Part shown: in pieces, positions 46,601 to 57,258 of the stretch
How the letters are laid out: each line of letters starts with the position of its first letter
Numbering within the stretch: the stretch's first letter is position 1
From: Protula sp. h YS-2021
Lineage: Eukaryota; Annelida; Polychaeta; Sabellida; Serpulidae
Direction: 5' to 3'
Length of the DNA stretch: 64,000 nt
Assembly: GCA_949752745.1 (NCBI GenBank)
Contig: OX457027.1
Location: forward strand, 56,238,053 to 56,302,052
Made by a program: the position numbers and the translations under genes
Notes under the pieces: model-generated
Seen by the model: only the letters and a program-made list of their open reading frames with translations
Told to the model about the DNA's origin: nothing
Database searches by the model: none

Positions 46601-49600
46601 GGGACCACGGAGTCTCTGGTGCCGTAAAGGACTACCATGAGCAGTGTGCCCTGGCTGCAACAACAGGCCCTCGTGGAACGGTATTGGCACCGTTTTCATT
46701 GACCGGCAGCGGAAAAGTAAGTGGGACCACGGAGTCTCTGGTGCCGTAAAGGACTACCATGAGCAGTGTGCCCTGGCTGCAACAACAGGCCCTCGTGGAA
46801 CGGTATTGGCACCGTTTTCATTGACCGGCAGCGGAAAAGTAAGTGGGACCACGGAGTCTCTGGTGCCGTAAAGGACTACCACGAGCAGTGTGCCCTGGCC
46901 GACCTCTGCTATCTTTCGCATGGCCTTTAATAGGATGGCTATCGGTGGAAAGGCATACGGCATCTCACACGTCGACCACTCGCACTTTAGGGCGTCGATC
47001 GGCCACGCCCTATGATCTGGACATGGGAAACAAATTGACTAATCTCCAACCCCCCCCCCCTTCTGCTTGGGGACTGGAAACACCATGCTGAAAAAACTTG
47101 TTTCAGGCATCTCCTCTATCACGCCCTTGTTCTGTAACTTTTATCATCTTCTGTAAGGCATGGTCCTTTTCTGACTAGGCTCTCTGGCGCTTGAAGTGTA
47201 GAGGGATTGACGGTTTTTGACTTCTCGGTCCCTCTTTAAAGGCGAGAGAGCATAGCCGCCCAGGAGCCAGCGTACTACCTGACGCGATCCCCCTCTTCCT
47301 CCCAGGATTCCCAGAACTTTCCTAGCCTGCTGCCTCTGGAAGGCATTGCAGGAGTGTAAATTTTCTAAGTAGTTTGAGTTTAGAAAACTATCGCTTGGAG
47401 ATGAAGCCATGGTCTCCGAGCGGTACTTTGGTTTGCTGCTACTTGTATTGTTAATGCTGCTGACCCTCCGGCTTACCAACATTAGAAAATTTGACTTGCT
47501 TCAGCCGCGGGGACTGCATCTGTGACTAGCCTATGACTGGTCCGAAGGCGGCTCTCCGTAAATCCCCGAGGTCATCATGTATATGGACAACTTGACAATA
47601 TCCCTGTTGCCAAAGCCAGGTATGCCACGAGTTTTAGACACGGGGTCTCATATTCTCAAACCTAGATTTAAGGGCCTTGCGTGTATGGTCTTAAAAGGAC
47701 ATAATGGTCAAGACGTGGCGAGACGATGCTTTGATGGCCTTTTCGACTGATGGAATGTATGAGTAGCTTTTGACCGATAGCATCCAAAAGGTACGTTTAG
47801 TTGGCTACTCCAACGGCTCCATAGGGGTAATATCGCCCTAGGAGCGATAGGAGGCCGATCGTTCGGCCCTCATTCGCATCCATCCTATTAAATTTGTTTG
47901 ATCGAACAACTATAGTATTGAAGATGCCCTCAATTCTAGCGAAGGCAACCAACGATTCCTACTGTGACAGTACGGCCTGGGATCGAATCTCAATAGGGGA
48001 GGAGGCCATCCCTGTCTTGCAAGGGTGTGTCACATGTCACTTGCAAACGGGATCCATCGACGAAAGTTAACGAAGGTGTGCACTCTTCAACTGACGAATT
48101 GAGGTCTGGAGGAGAGACAGTGTAGATGAGGCTACGGTCTGCTGCCACTGGGTCCTTTCCTGGTGACCGAATACAGTACACTGCTCGTATAGATGGCTGG
48201 AAGTGGACGGGGAGGGGTGGGTACTTAAACTGATTTTTTGGTGTCTGCATCTGCCTTTTCCCTCTCGGACTCGAAGGCCTCTTAGTAATCAGGTTACTCT
48301 GACTGGTAAGGGCACCTGGTGGAGTGTATATTTCTTTGTCTCTAGTTTGGGGAATAGACAGCAAGGCGAATCCCGGCAGTTGACCGAATGGGGAGATGCC
48401 TGCGGCTCGCCCTTGCTTACTGTGACAGTCTGTTTTGCCTCACTAGGCTTCGTACGTAAAGATATCGTAGGGTGGAAGTGAGAGTATGAGCCTCTTCCAC
48501 TGGGTGGGGGGGGGGGGGACACCCTGGCCAATGATTAGCTCTTCTTAAGTCACAACCCCGCCTCCTGACTCTGGGCCTGTGTACTGTTCACTTTAATTCC
48601 TGCAACCTTGGCTGTATTTGAGCCTGAAGAGACAAGACGCTCGGAAGATTCATGACTTTCGTGGGGGAGGGGGGTGGCGCCGGCGTTGTGCTTGAGGACT
48701 GTGCCTGTGAGATGATATCCAGGTGAGTCCTTATGAGCCACTGCCATTTCTTCACTGGAGGACTGACATTTGTTTTCGGCGTTCTCCTAAATTTTTGTCT
48801 TCTCCGAGTGCACAGCAGCCCACGCCTTGTCGACAGTGGAGCGTTACCCTGTGAGAAGCAAGTCCAGTTCAGCCACAGTTTCACAATAATCTGCCGCTTT
48901 CTTTGTGATTTTTTTACTATTTTTGACCTCGTGGTGTGTCGGATCCGGTCCCAGTGTCCATATGTACTAGTGTTGACAGTTAGGCCAAGATGACTGAGCT
49001 AGCTTTCTTCACTGGGTCCCTAAAGTCCTCAGTACTGAAAGGGGTGGCGGCTAGAACATTCCTTTTGTCACGTCTCCGTTCGTTTTTAACACGTATCCGA
49101 TTGATGTCTTTCCACTCCTTATTTCGGAAGTGGCAATACTCAACGCAGGTTAAAGTGCCGTCGCAAAGGAGCAAGCCACTTGCCCGTTTACACCTGTCAC
49201 AAACCAAATGTGGGTTTAGAGCTGCGGATGGGTATGTGCACAAAATATTGATATAGACTGACTGTAGATCGGCCTTTGTTGTGTCTGAAAGGCACTCAGA
49301 AAAAAGAGCATATGATCACAGTAGCTGTTACCAGCAAACATACAGTTAATGCAACAAAACACTTAATACATAGGCTCAAGCTTTTCTCAACGAATAAGTT
49401 TACCGAAAAATGTTGTCTGAAACAATTGAAGGCACTCTTGGCTATTGGAGATGCTACAAGGGCGTCATGGCTCCCTTTTCGCAGACACGGGCCGGAAGGG
49501 GGGCCTTAATAGGCCCATTATCGAACCAAGTGTCATAGCACCCTTGGCTTGAAGACCAAGAGGTGCCATGATGGTTCGACAGTGGTGTCGAAACGGTACC

Positions 49601-52310
49601 AAGACGGGGCTGCTGCAAAAAAAATTCCGTGCTACAAGGCCTAGAAGCGCTAGCCACGTGTCCAAAACCTCGGATGTTGTAACATCTCCCATGCTCGACG
49701 GAACTACATTTGTCCTTCGCAGTGCACAAGCTTGCGCAAAACTGTTCAGACATAGGTGGCGCAGTGAGCTGAGAACAGCCTGGAGTCAAAACAAGCAACT
49801 GTAGATCGAAATGACATTGAAGAATTCCAAGGTAATATTTGCAATTACATCAATTGAAGCTTCTTGTGGAAAACAGAGGCAAACTTCCCGGAACTATTGA
49901 CATGTCTACGCTGTATAAACTCTCCCCTACGACCAAAGTTACAAATGCTAGAAATTCCACTTGTAGTGAACTAAATTTATCCAAATTTCAGCCTGTGATA
50001 AATCAGTCCTTTATTTATCGAATACAATATAAAAGTAGAAGATATCACACCTGATTCCCTCGACGAAGTTTGAGGATCACACAGAATGGCGTGTGTTTGT
50101 CGACTCACGCCGAAAGGGAATGCCGTATTACAGCAGTGAAGTAATACAATGTAATTTCTCCACTTCTGATTGGCTCTTGAGGGCTTGGCGGTATGGAACT
50201 TTTCGAACTGCTACAGAAAAGCTTTTTTTCGATTGCGTGAAAGAAATAAACCGGAAGGGAACACATCTAAAAGTGGAGATGAGCGAATTCAAAGCTTTTG
50301 CAAAACAAAATCACAATTAAACATTGGTTTTCACGTTGCTACAAAGTGTCTCTGCATTGTACAACTATTTTTCCTTGATGTGTTTATTGTTTATTTGATT
50401 GTCTGTTTATGCCTGAAGAGCCTGTTCAGCTACCATGGTGTTACAAAGTAACATGGGTACTCTACAATGTCTCCTCACTCAGTGCACTAATGGTTACCGT
50501 ACTGTTCTGGATCCTCCTTTACCCTCAGTATCGCGGTAAGTCTTTTTGCGGCTGTGAGAACCAAATAATGCGAATTATAATTTTTGACAATTATGAATTT
50601 AATATGTACGAAATTATACAGAACGCAAAGGTTCGAACATTGACATTTGAGTATGGGTAAATAGCTGTGACAAATGTATCGTTTCTGTTTTGTTGTGACG
50701 AAAGGGGGCTATTCATGTCTCTGGTCGTTCTGGTTTTACACCGCAACATGTGAAAAGAATAAAGTAGGAAATATCACCTTCTTCAAAAGGATGAATGCGA
50801 TTTCTTATGTACAGCTAGAATTTATGAAATTTTTGACGTGGTGCATCTTTGTTATGCGATTATTGCACACCACATGGTCACTAGTTCATAACAAAAAATG
50901 GAATTAAATACTATATCAGTTTTGTAACGTATTTGTGCCAGATATTATGCAGTGTTATTTTATCAAGCAGGTGTCGGATACCCCCAAGAAGGGTAATGGA
51001 TGCGTTCGAACCACCCTCCCCTCTTCCTCCGACATCTTAAAAATCGGCTGAGGGGGGGGGTGGAATTTGCAAAATCTGATACCCCCCTCTGTATACACTC
51101 CTTCGGCCATTGTTTCCGCAGGTTTAAGATATGAAACAACCTGTACCAAGCCGAAGATTCGGTATGCTTAACCTAAAATGCAGACATAAACCAAAAGGGT
51201 TTTTGTCACTTTTTTCAATCCCACCATTCAATTTTTAGCATGTTCAGGCGACGAGGTGTTGGTGAGCTGTGGTTCCCCATGCACTGCTACATGTGTCGAT
51301 CCGGAGCCTGTGTGCAGTGCCACGTGTGAGGAGCGCTGCCAGTGTCCCGACAGCGCCCCCTTGTGGCATGATGGCGAGTGTCTGGCCATGGATGCTTGCC
51401 CGCCAGGACCCTACAACCAGACCAAGACTTACGAAAAAACAGGTATACGTGCGCGCGGTTCATATAAAGCCCCGAGGGGTGGGAGCACACTTCCTTAGTT
51501 TGGTCGGTTCATATATGTGGCGGGAAAAGGCCCAAAATTTGGCCACCGCCATCGTAAATAGAGTACGATCTTTTCGAATGCAGCACATTAAAGCATTCTT
51601 TCTGAGCGCTCGGTGCACAACTCATCCTCCCCTCCCTCTCCCCGGCCACTCCTGAGTAACAAATGAAACATTCCATTTGAGGATCCAGACTTATGGTGTG
51701 GATCTAGACCAAACACAAATTTATTACAGTGAAATTTCTGAAAAGAAACACCGTTTGGGCAGTTAATACGTTCATTAACTTAGAAATTCTCCAGAATCAC
51801 AGATTTACATTTATCAATGATTTTGCATCCTATGTTCATATGTACCATTTAAAAAATATTTTCTACATTTTAGCTTTATATAAGATCCACTACATCAGCA
51901 TTATGACGCACGCGGGGAATTCCATCTACGTCGTTGTGAACATTTTCGTCACTGCTATGCCCATGCGAGTTTTCCACTACATCCATTATGCCGTCTACGC
52001 TGTGATCTACACCATTTTCACAGTAATCTATCACCTTGCGGATGGCACAAATGCATGGGAACACCCATACATCTATAGCGTCATTGACTGGAGGTATCCC
52101 TTCAAAACATCCATCTACATTGTGGGTTGTTTTGTCCTCAGCATGGTTCTCTGGTTGGTGCTGTTCGGGATCACAAAGCTGCGTGTTTGTGTGTACAGGA
52201 AATTCTGCGCCCCTATCCGCAGCAGCGACCGTACCGCTGGACAAGATCTGAATTTGATGGCCGGATCTGGGAATGCAAAGGTGGATGAAGAATCTACGTC
52301 GTCTTTTTAA
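43623..52310 (+). CDS. Rolling-stone-like multi-pass membrane protein with an inserted TIL domain
   Basis: Six exons: 43623-43685, 43897-44015, 44929-45068, 50419-50535, 51239-51442 and 51874-52310, giving 359 residues. An in-frame stop precedes the ATG. Family marks are FVKSQWRIPRIVYILYR with TM1 (27-50) and KKWFIYMTNWSF with TM2 (66-89). LPWCYKVTWVLYN leads into TM3 (120-142). THAGNSIYVVVN lies in TM4, TM5 is 250-269, and PYIYSVIDWRYP precedes TM6 (295-315). The loop after TM2 and the C-tail are basic, which places the TM3-TM4 loop outside. Residues 148-200 form a ten-cysteine TIL domain there, followed by an NQT sequon. Drosophila rolling stone acts in myoblast fusion; the role here is unknown. 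The exon 3/4 junction could also use GTTAGC with acceptor CAG at 50429. An AATAAA lies at 52512. Confidence 0.88.
43897..44015 (+). CDS. Rolling-stone-like gene, exon 2 ending at a GC donor
   Basis: Encodes TM1. The acceptor is TTTTGTTTTCAG. The exon ends GACAG|GCAAGTGT, an AG|GCAAGT donor. Only this GC site keeps the family sequence, since the split Arg codon continues into KKWFIYMTNWSF. The nearby GT at 44020 would shift exon 3 into an unrelated frame. Confidence 0.75.
45870..46400 (-). pseudogene. N-terminal remnant of DIRS recombinase, element 2
   Basis: The plus strand shows CCTCGATGGACCCTACC, AAAATCCGCTGTCACTGCTG and CACACCAAGAAGCAAAATTT. These align in order with element 1 at about 5435-5570. 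A MITE splits the remnant at 46052. The part that would carry the catalytic residues is absent. Confidence 0.65.
46052..46270. mobile_element. MITE inserted in the recombinase remnant
   Basis: Ends are inverted repeats of about 30 bp. The left starts GGGCCGATTTCACAACTTAA, and the right is its complement with two or three differences. The inner part has more AGACC and GGTCT dyads. A short T-rich duplication may flank it. It interrupts DIRS similarity on both sides, so it arrived after the DIRS copy. Confidence 0.8.
46409..46896. repeat. Four-copy 122-bp tandem array
   Basis: Units start GGCTGCAACAACAGGCC at 46409, 46531, 46653 and 46775. The last three are nearly identical, differing only at single bases such as TACCACGAG in the last. 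A fifth start appears at 46895 and then passes into DIRS sequence. Each unit holds the dyad CGGTATTGGCACCG and a GTAAGT word in host sense. Identity between units indicates recent expansion. Confidence 0.92.
46900..47482 (-). pseudogene. RT remnant of DIRS element 2 with large deletion
   Basis: The minus strand from 47482 reads SSKPKYRSETMASSP and RKVLGILGGRGGSRQVVRWL, the RT N-terminus seen in element 1 at about residues 30-90. After the segment matching MGFFSRVFLVPKKS the sequence jumps near 47040 to one matching the RT-frame C-terminus at 5865-5960. About 1.2 kb, including YLDD and RNase H, is deleted. Confidence 0.75.
47500..49243 (-). pseudogene. Gag of DIRS element 2, broken
   Basis: The N-terminus, 48980-49243, reads NPHLVCDRCKRASGLLLCD with the same cysteine spacing start as in element 1, then KNERRRDKRNVLAAT and KKASSVILA. 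Further pieces are LSLQAQIQPRLQELK near 48600 and RDKEIYTPPGALT with SPPDLNSSVEECTPS at 47990-48364. The C-terminal part is visible only as DNA similarity near 47520-47900. Stops and frameshifts separate the pieces. Confidence 0.75.
49244..50309 (-). other. Leader and right terminus of DIRS element 2
   Basis: Includes hairpin words such as GGGCCTTAATAGGCCC at 49500-49515. From about 50080 it carries the right terminal repeat homologous to 10760-10980 (ACACAGAATGGCGTGT, AAAGGGAATGCCGT). The outer 50 bp match DIRS element 1 closely. Confidence 0.6.
51239..51442 (+). CDS. TIL-domain exon (symmetric, phase 1-1)
   Basis: 204 bp with acceptor CAATTTTTAG and donor ACAG|GTATAC. It encodes cysteines at protein residues 148, 157, 161, 165, 172, 176, 180, 182, 194 and 200. 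The order C-x8-C-x3-C-x3-C-x6-C-x3-C-x3-C-x-C-x11-C-x5-C is that of TIL domains. The exon joins exon 4 and exon 6 in frame, and removing it also leaves the frame intact. In active TIL inhibitors the reactive bond lies between the fifth and sixth cysteines; here that stretch is CSATC. A linker PPGPYNQTKTYEKT with one sequon follows. Confidence 0.88.
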
Positions 52311-52693
52311 AGACATTAAACAAAAACAATGGACCACTGTCCTTACCGTGCTTCCTAACGTTATGACGCTAGTATGTCTACTTATCGTGTAATAATACAG
52401 TACTGGTATGTGATTCAGTGTAAACAATGCTGAGTGGTACGCATATTGCACTCAATTTTTCAAATCCGTTTAAAAATACGGGAAAACCCCGGGATAGGAC
52501 CACACTCTGCAAATAAATCCGTCTCACAAATAGGCCCCGATCTGGGAACCTTCATTATAAAAACATCCCACAAATAGGACAACCCCAGAAATCGGACCAC
52601 ATTATTTCGGCAACATTCCGGGGTTCCTCTGTATTCTGATTTTGCATACAAAATGTTACATAATATACATGTTACATATATTATATTTGTTTT

Positions 52694-52694
<1 letters not shown>

Positions 52695-52733
<39 letters not shown>
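52695..52733. repeat. Poly-T tract
   Basis: About 39 T in a row just 3' of the rolling-stone-like gene. Confidence 0.9.
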
Positions 52734-52734
<1 letters not shown>

Positions 52735-52834
52735 GCTTCGGATTTGACTAAATTTGAAATTGGGTTGGTATTTGTAGCTTATGAATTTGATTGTTTATTG
52801 TCTAAAAGAATTGTGCGTTGTGCTGAGGTGCTGT

Positions 52835-53345
52835 GAACACAGCACTATGCAATGTGATGGTGTATGAGCGCAACCTTATATAATCCAGTGGTGTGTGAAC
52901 ACGGCATTACGCAATGCAATGGTGTGTGAACGAAACATTATGCAATGCAATGGTGTGTGAACGCAACATTGTACAATCCAGCAATATGTGAACGCAACAC
53001 CACACAATGCAATGGTGTGTGAACGCAACATTCTACAATGCAATTGTGTGTGAACGCAACATTCTGCAATGCAATTGTGTGTGAACGCAACACTATACAA
53101 TGCAATGGTGTGTGAACGCAACATTCTACAATGCAATTGTGTGTGAACGCAACATTCTACAATGCAATTGTGTGTGAACGCAACATTCTGCAATGCAATT
53201 GTGTGTGAACGCAACACTATACAATGCAATTGTGTGTGAACGCAACACTATACAATGCAATGTGTGTGAACACAACATTATACAATGCAATGGTGTGTGA
53301 ACGCAACATTATGCAATGCAATATTAAATGAATGCAATATTATAC
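52835..53345. repeat. 31-bp minisatellite, about 16 copies
   Basis: Unit GTGTGTGAACGCAACATTCT followed by ACAATGCAATT, with a period of 31 bp measured between 53041, 53072 and 53103. Variation at ATTCTG/ATTCTA/ACTATA positions marks sub-families. Because 31 is not a multiple of three, the open minus-strand frame cycles through three readings of the same unit and is not a gene. Confidence 0.92.
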
Positions 53346-56300
53346 TCGGACTCGCTTTATTATTGTTAGCTTACAAAATCCGAGGAACCAGTGGAAAAGT
53401 GGAATAACCGTGGAATGTTCGCGATGTTTGTGCTGCGAATATGCTCGTGGGAAAATAACTAAATAACTAAAAAATTAAGGAGGTTATGCGACCAGGTGGT
53501 TCGTACAGGAGTGGCAATATCTTCAACATTAGAGGGAGGTAGGCGGAGTTAGAGATGGCATGTTTTGATTCCCTTCCAGGAAAACCATTGGGGCCGAAAT
53601 CACTTGGTTCCCCACACCCATGCTTAATTATTTTCGCTTTAGATGGAGTCCGGAGGCCATATACTCAACGGGTATCCGTCCAAGGACTTAGAGCACAGCT
53701 GACACTGCTATATTTAGCGCCCCACGGATGTGATGTTTATTCTGGCGCAATATACTAAAGCTAGGAATCTACTTCTTATTCTCAATGTACGAACGGCGCA
53801 TAACAATTAAAACGGGCTATTTGATTTGTTTGGATTGTAATGTTGTTTCTCAAGAGTATTTCTCAACACTTGCATATTTATTGGCTTAGTCATTTTATTT
53901 TGTAATCAAATCAAGCATGGATTGTTTTCTACTGATGTATTAACCGAATAACATACCAATAACAGTACGCTGTGAGCAGAGCGGAAGGGATTTGCTTATT
54001 TTGTCCATTTTGCCAGGCAATAGGACTTGTTTATTGCTAACAAATAATGATTTGGTCGATCCAAGTGATTTCATGTTACTTCAGGAATCCCAAATCATAT
54101 TGATCGTATAGGAAATCGTATGCATGTATCTAGTTATTTATTGATTATTCTTTTTGTGTTTTTTTTTACGTTCACAGACACGCCGTTGGCTCTCTTCCTC
54201 TGGCTATATATAGAAACCTACTTTCACGATGTTGACCAAACAGATCCAGTGATCATATGTGGACAATTGTGATCTGTACACTATACTTGCTATACGAGAA
54301 GAGCTTTTACGGCAGTTTTTTTTTTAATTCAGGCGTAGACTTCAGCGCTTAATCACATCCCTTTGCTATTACGTAACCCAGATAACTACTCCTTTGTATG
54401 GATACACTGGATCTTTTTGTTTTAGACTCACATCGTGAAGGCAAGGCTTTCACATAAAATGTGAGGTGTCATAATCTATGAGGCCGCAATCAAATGACGA
54501 TTTATAACGGGGTGCTATCTGCCAGTGGCAAATGTTGCTTAGTTAAAGTTATTATTCTAAGGTAAAGCAGCTTGCAGATTTGGGTGTGGCACTGGGTGAA
54601 TTTCTCGAACCAGATTTAGGCCTGCCCTTACTGAGTCTATGGAAACTGGATTTCGAGCCTGGATGAGGAATTTAGTTACCGTGTCTCAAAAAGCATTGTG
54701 GTTTTAACTGTTATATGAGTGCACTAGTTAGTCGTGTATCTTTTTTTCGATCACAAGTTTTCAGTTCAAAAGTCTGGATACTCAAATAGCTTACAAAGCA
54801 AAAAATATATTGGAATATCTTAAATGGTACAGAGACTCAAAAATTCATATACTGTAGGCAATATTGTTTATGTAGGAGTATTAACATCTATATAGGATGA
54901 TAGACATTTTGTGTACATATCAGTCGTTATAATGTTGATTTTCTGTTGTTGAAGATTGTTGTTTAAATAAATTTAACAGTTCAGTTTTATTTAGGAGTTC
55001 AAAGTATAACCTTTTGCTCTGTCTGTTAGGTAATGCGCGAGTCACACAGTTACAGGTCTCTGCGAAGTCAAAACTTCCAGATTTTGTGACCGTATTAAAC
55101 TGTATCATAAAGTTGACATGCCCCGACTTATGTGTCTGGGCAATCGGTGATTGATTCCTGTGTGTGAAATGTGGAAAATAATAATAAAAAAGTACTACTT
55201 GGTTGACAGATCTAGGATTTCTGTTTGTGGAACTGGTTATTAATTTGCAATTTAAAATGGTAATTAATTTCTGTACTGCTCAGTATTTGTTGTTGTTAAT
55301 TCATCAGTTCAGTAGCAGCAGTGGAATATGCCCCCCCCCCCCCCCCACCCTCAATAATAAGGATGTGTATACCCCTATATAATAAGGGAATACGGGTGCC
55401 CATTGACTCAGCAACGATTCCATGGGGAGACATGTATGAGAACATAATGACAGGTTGGTTTTGTGACCTGTGAACATCCCCCGCCCCGCCCCCTCCCCAG
55501 GAGTATCAAAACAAAAGCATGGGTATTGTTAGCTCAACCGACTTCAGTCATTGTTGTGGGCTATTGCCCGTATCAGACGGAAAAATCTGGACATTTTGTC
55601 CCGGGCTATGCGGTTAAAAACAAAGCCGACATGTTTTATGATGTTGGTTGTAATTGTTTCTTTTTGTCGACTTGTAGCGGCACAGATTTGTCTTTTCAAA
55701 TATTAGTGCTATAAAGAAATAAATTTTGTGCATGTTAAGTGCATTTTATTTTTCATATTCTCAAAATTATTAAAGCTTAGGCGAGGTTGAGCAAATCTGC
55801 TTAGAATCTTTCATAAACCCCTGGCATTCCTCAAAACGAATTACCTGTCACAACCTTTTACAATAAATTTAAGTGAATTAATGCACACTTTTTGTTCAGA
55901 TAAACCTGTAAAATCAATGTACGAGGGGGCCTGAACTATTGCTTTTATACAGGCATGACATCTGCTCATAAACGATCAAATAATTGTAGAATTCCAATAT
56001 TTTTAGCGATCATTCAATTGTGCTAAATACACATACCAAAAATAGATTCTCCTTTTCTAAAATGACTTTTGCATAAAGTAACAATAGCCTACACCTGTCG
56101 TTTGTTCCAAAATATATGGATTCCTATCCAGCGGAACTGTTAGATTTTAAAAGGAATACGCCCTGTTCTCATCTTTGTTAGATACTTCATATAAAGCATT
56201 TTCTTGATATATTTCTAAGTATCTGTTCCTTTTGCTAGCTGGATGAATTTATTAAGAAAAGAAATTTCAAGGAACGGATCGTCGGGTATCCTTTGACGTT

Positions 56301-56800
56301 GATAGGGGCCTTGCCCACGCGTCACATGGGGTTGAAGCCCTTTCTCATACCTTGCTTTAATTCTAAATGATGGAGAGAACAAAACGACATGTCTGTTACT
56401 TCGATTTTAACGCAGTTTTCCCCCATTAAACAAGAGGTGGGAGAGGCAGAAGATGCGGCATGAGCAACTACACGGTATTTCTTGGCCTCTGTTCTATCAC
56501 ATATGTAAGTCTTACACCTCAAAACCGATTAGAAGTTGGCATTTTTTAGGAAAATGCGATGGGAAAAACCTATGTTTGTTACTAAAATTTCAAACTTTAA
56601 AAGCGTTTTTCTCCACTGCTGATAACTGCAGTTATCAGGTTTATGCATGGACCCCTTCGTTATTGTTGGCCGTGCTCTAAGTAACAGAAAGATATTCAGC
56701 ATATAAAATGTTACATATATCGCATTAGAAGCCCTATAAACGTCATTAAATTATGATGCAGACAGCGTGTATATTTAACTAAGGGATATTAGGAATATAA
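53346..56800. other. Gene-free stretch
   Basis: Mostly AT-rich with a C-run at 55331-55346. A DIRS-end-like word (GAGAAGAGCTTTTACGGCAG) is at about 54295. Nothing else recognised. Confidence 0.4.
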
Positions 56801-56804
56801 GCTA

Positions 56805-57237
56805 TGCTAGGCTATCTTCCCCCTCCAGTATCTTTAGCTCCCCCGTCCCCCCCCCCGAACTTTTTTTGCGTGTAAATGTATTTTGATAATATTTTTTCAT
56901 GTCAATAAATGGACTCAGTTAAACTGTATAAAACTCTCTTGAACAAGTTTATGGACTAAATTCAACATAATTCAAACAAAAATATAAAAAGGCATCCTTG
57001 ATTAGAAAGTTTCTTTTATATTTCTCTTAATATCCTTTTTAGCATTTTAGAAGGCTGAGGTGGATACTCCTGACCGCTAAGATTATCATAAATAACATCC
57101 ACATTATCTAAGAAAAGCTTTCTTGTATGTTCAACTTTATCGTCCTTTTGGAAAGTGATAAAATGGGGGGGGGGGGGGCAAAAAATACCAGGTGGGGGAA
57201 ACTGTACAGGGGGAAAGATATACTGTTACACCGGGCC
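56805..57237. mobile_element. Possible foldback element related to the 62-kb element
   Basis: The right end reads GATATACTGTTACACCGGGC, close to the CCGGTGTAACAGGATATC end at 62937. The left side has TATCTTCCCCCTCC and TATCTTTAGCTCCCCC, inverted partners of GGGGGAAAGATATACTG. Diverged. Confidence 0.45.
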
Positions 57238-57258
57238 TAGCTAAAAGGAGGAGGGAAA

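Larger units (their letters stand above)
45292..50309 (-). mobile_element. Deleted DIRS element in intron 3 of the rolling-stone-like gene (element 2)
   Basis: Antisense to the host gene. The left end (TCGTTTTATTTCGCAAGAAG) and right end (GATGAGCGAATTCAAAGCTT) match the two ends of element 1. Minus-strand remains of gag, RT N-terminus and YR N-terminus are in the normal order. The whole RT palm and RNase H region and the YR catalytic half are missing, and no ICR is visible. A MITE and a 122-bp tandem array have been added. Confidence 0.8.

Noticed and set aside
46522..46871. Two identical 75-residue proteins
   Set aside because: Both are the 122-bp tandem unit read through, inside a dead element and an intron.
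47970..47995. tRNA B-box-like GGATCGAATCTC
   Set aside because: No A box or cloverleaf arms nearby, and the segment aligns with DIRS gag.
52876..53229. Histidine/cysteine-rich 117-residue protein on the minus strand
   Set aside because: It is the 31-bp repeat read in three successive frames.
52835..53345. CRISPR-like array
   Set aside because: Units are head-to-tail without unique spacers and the genome is clearly eukaryotic. It is a minisatellite.
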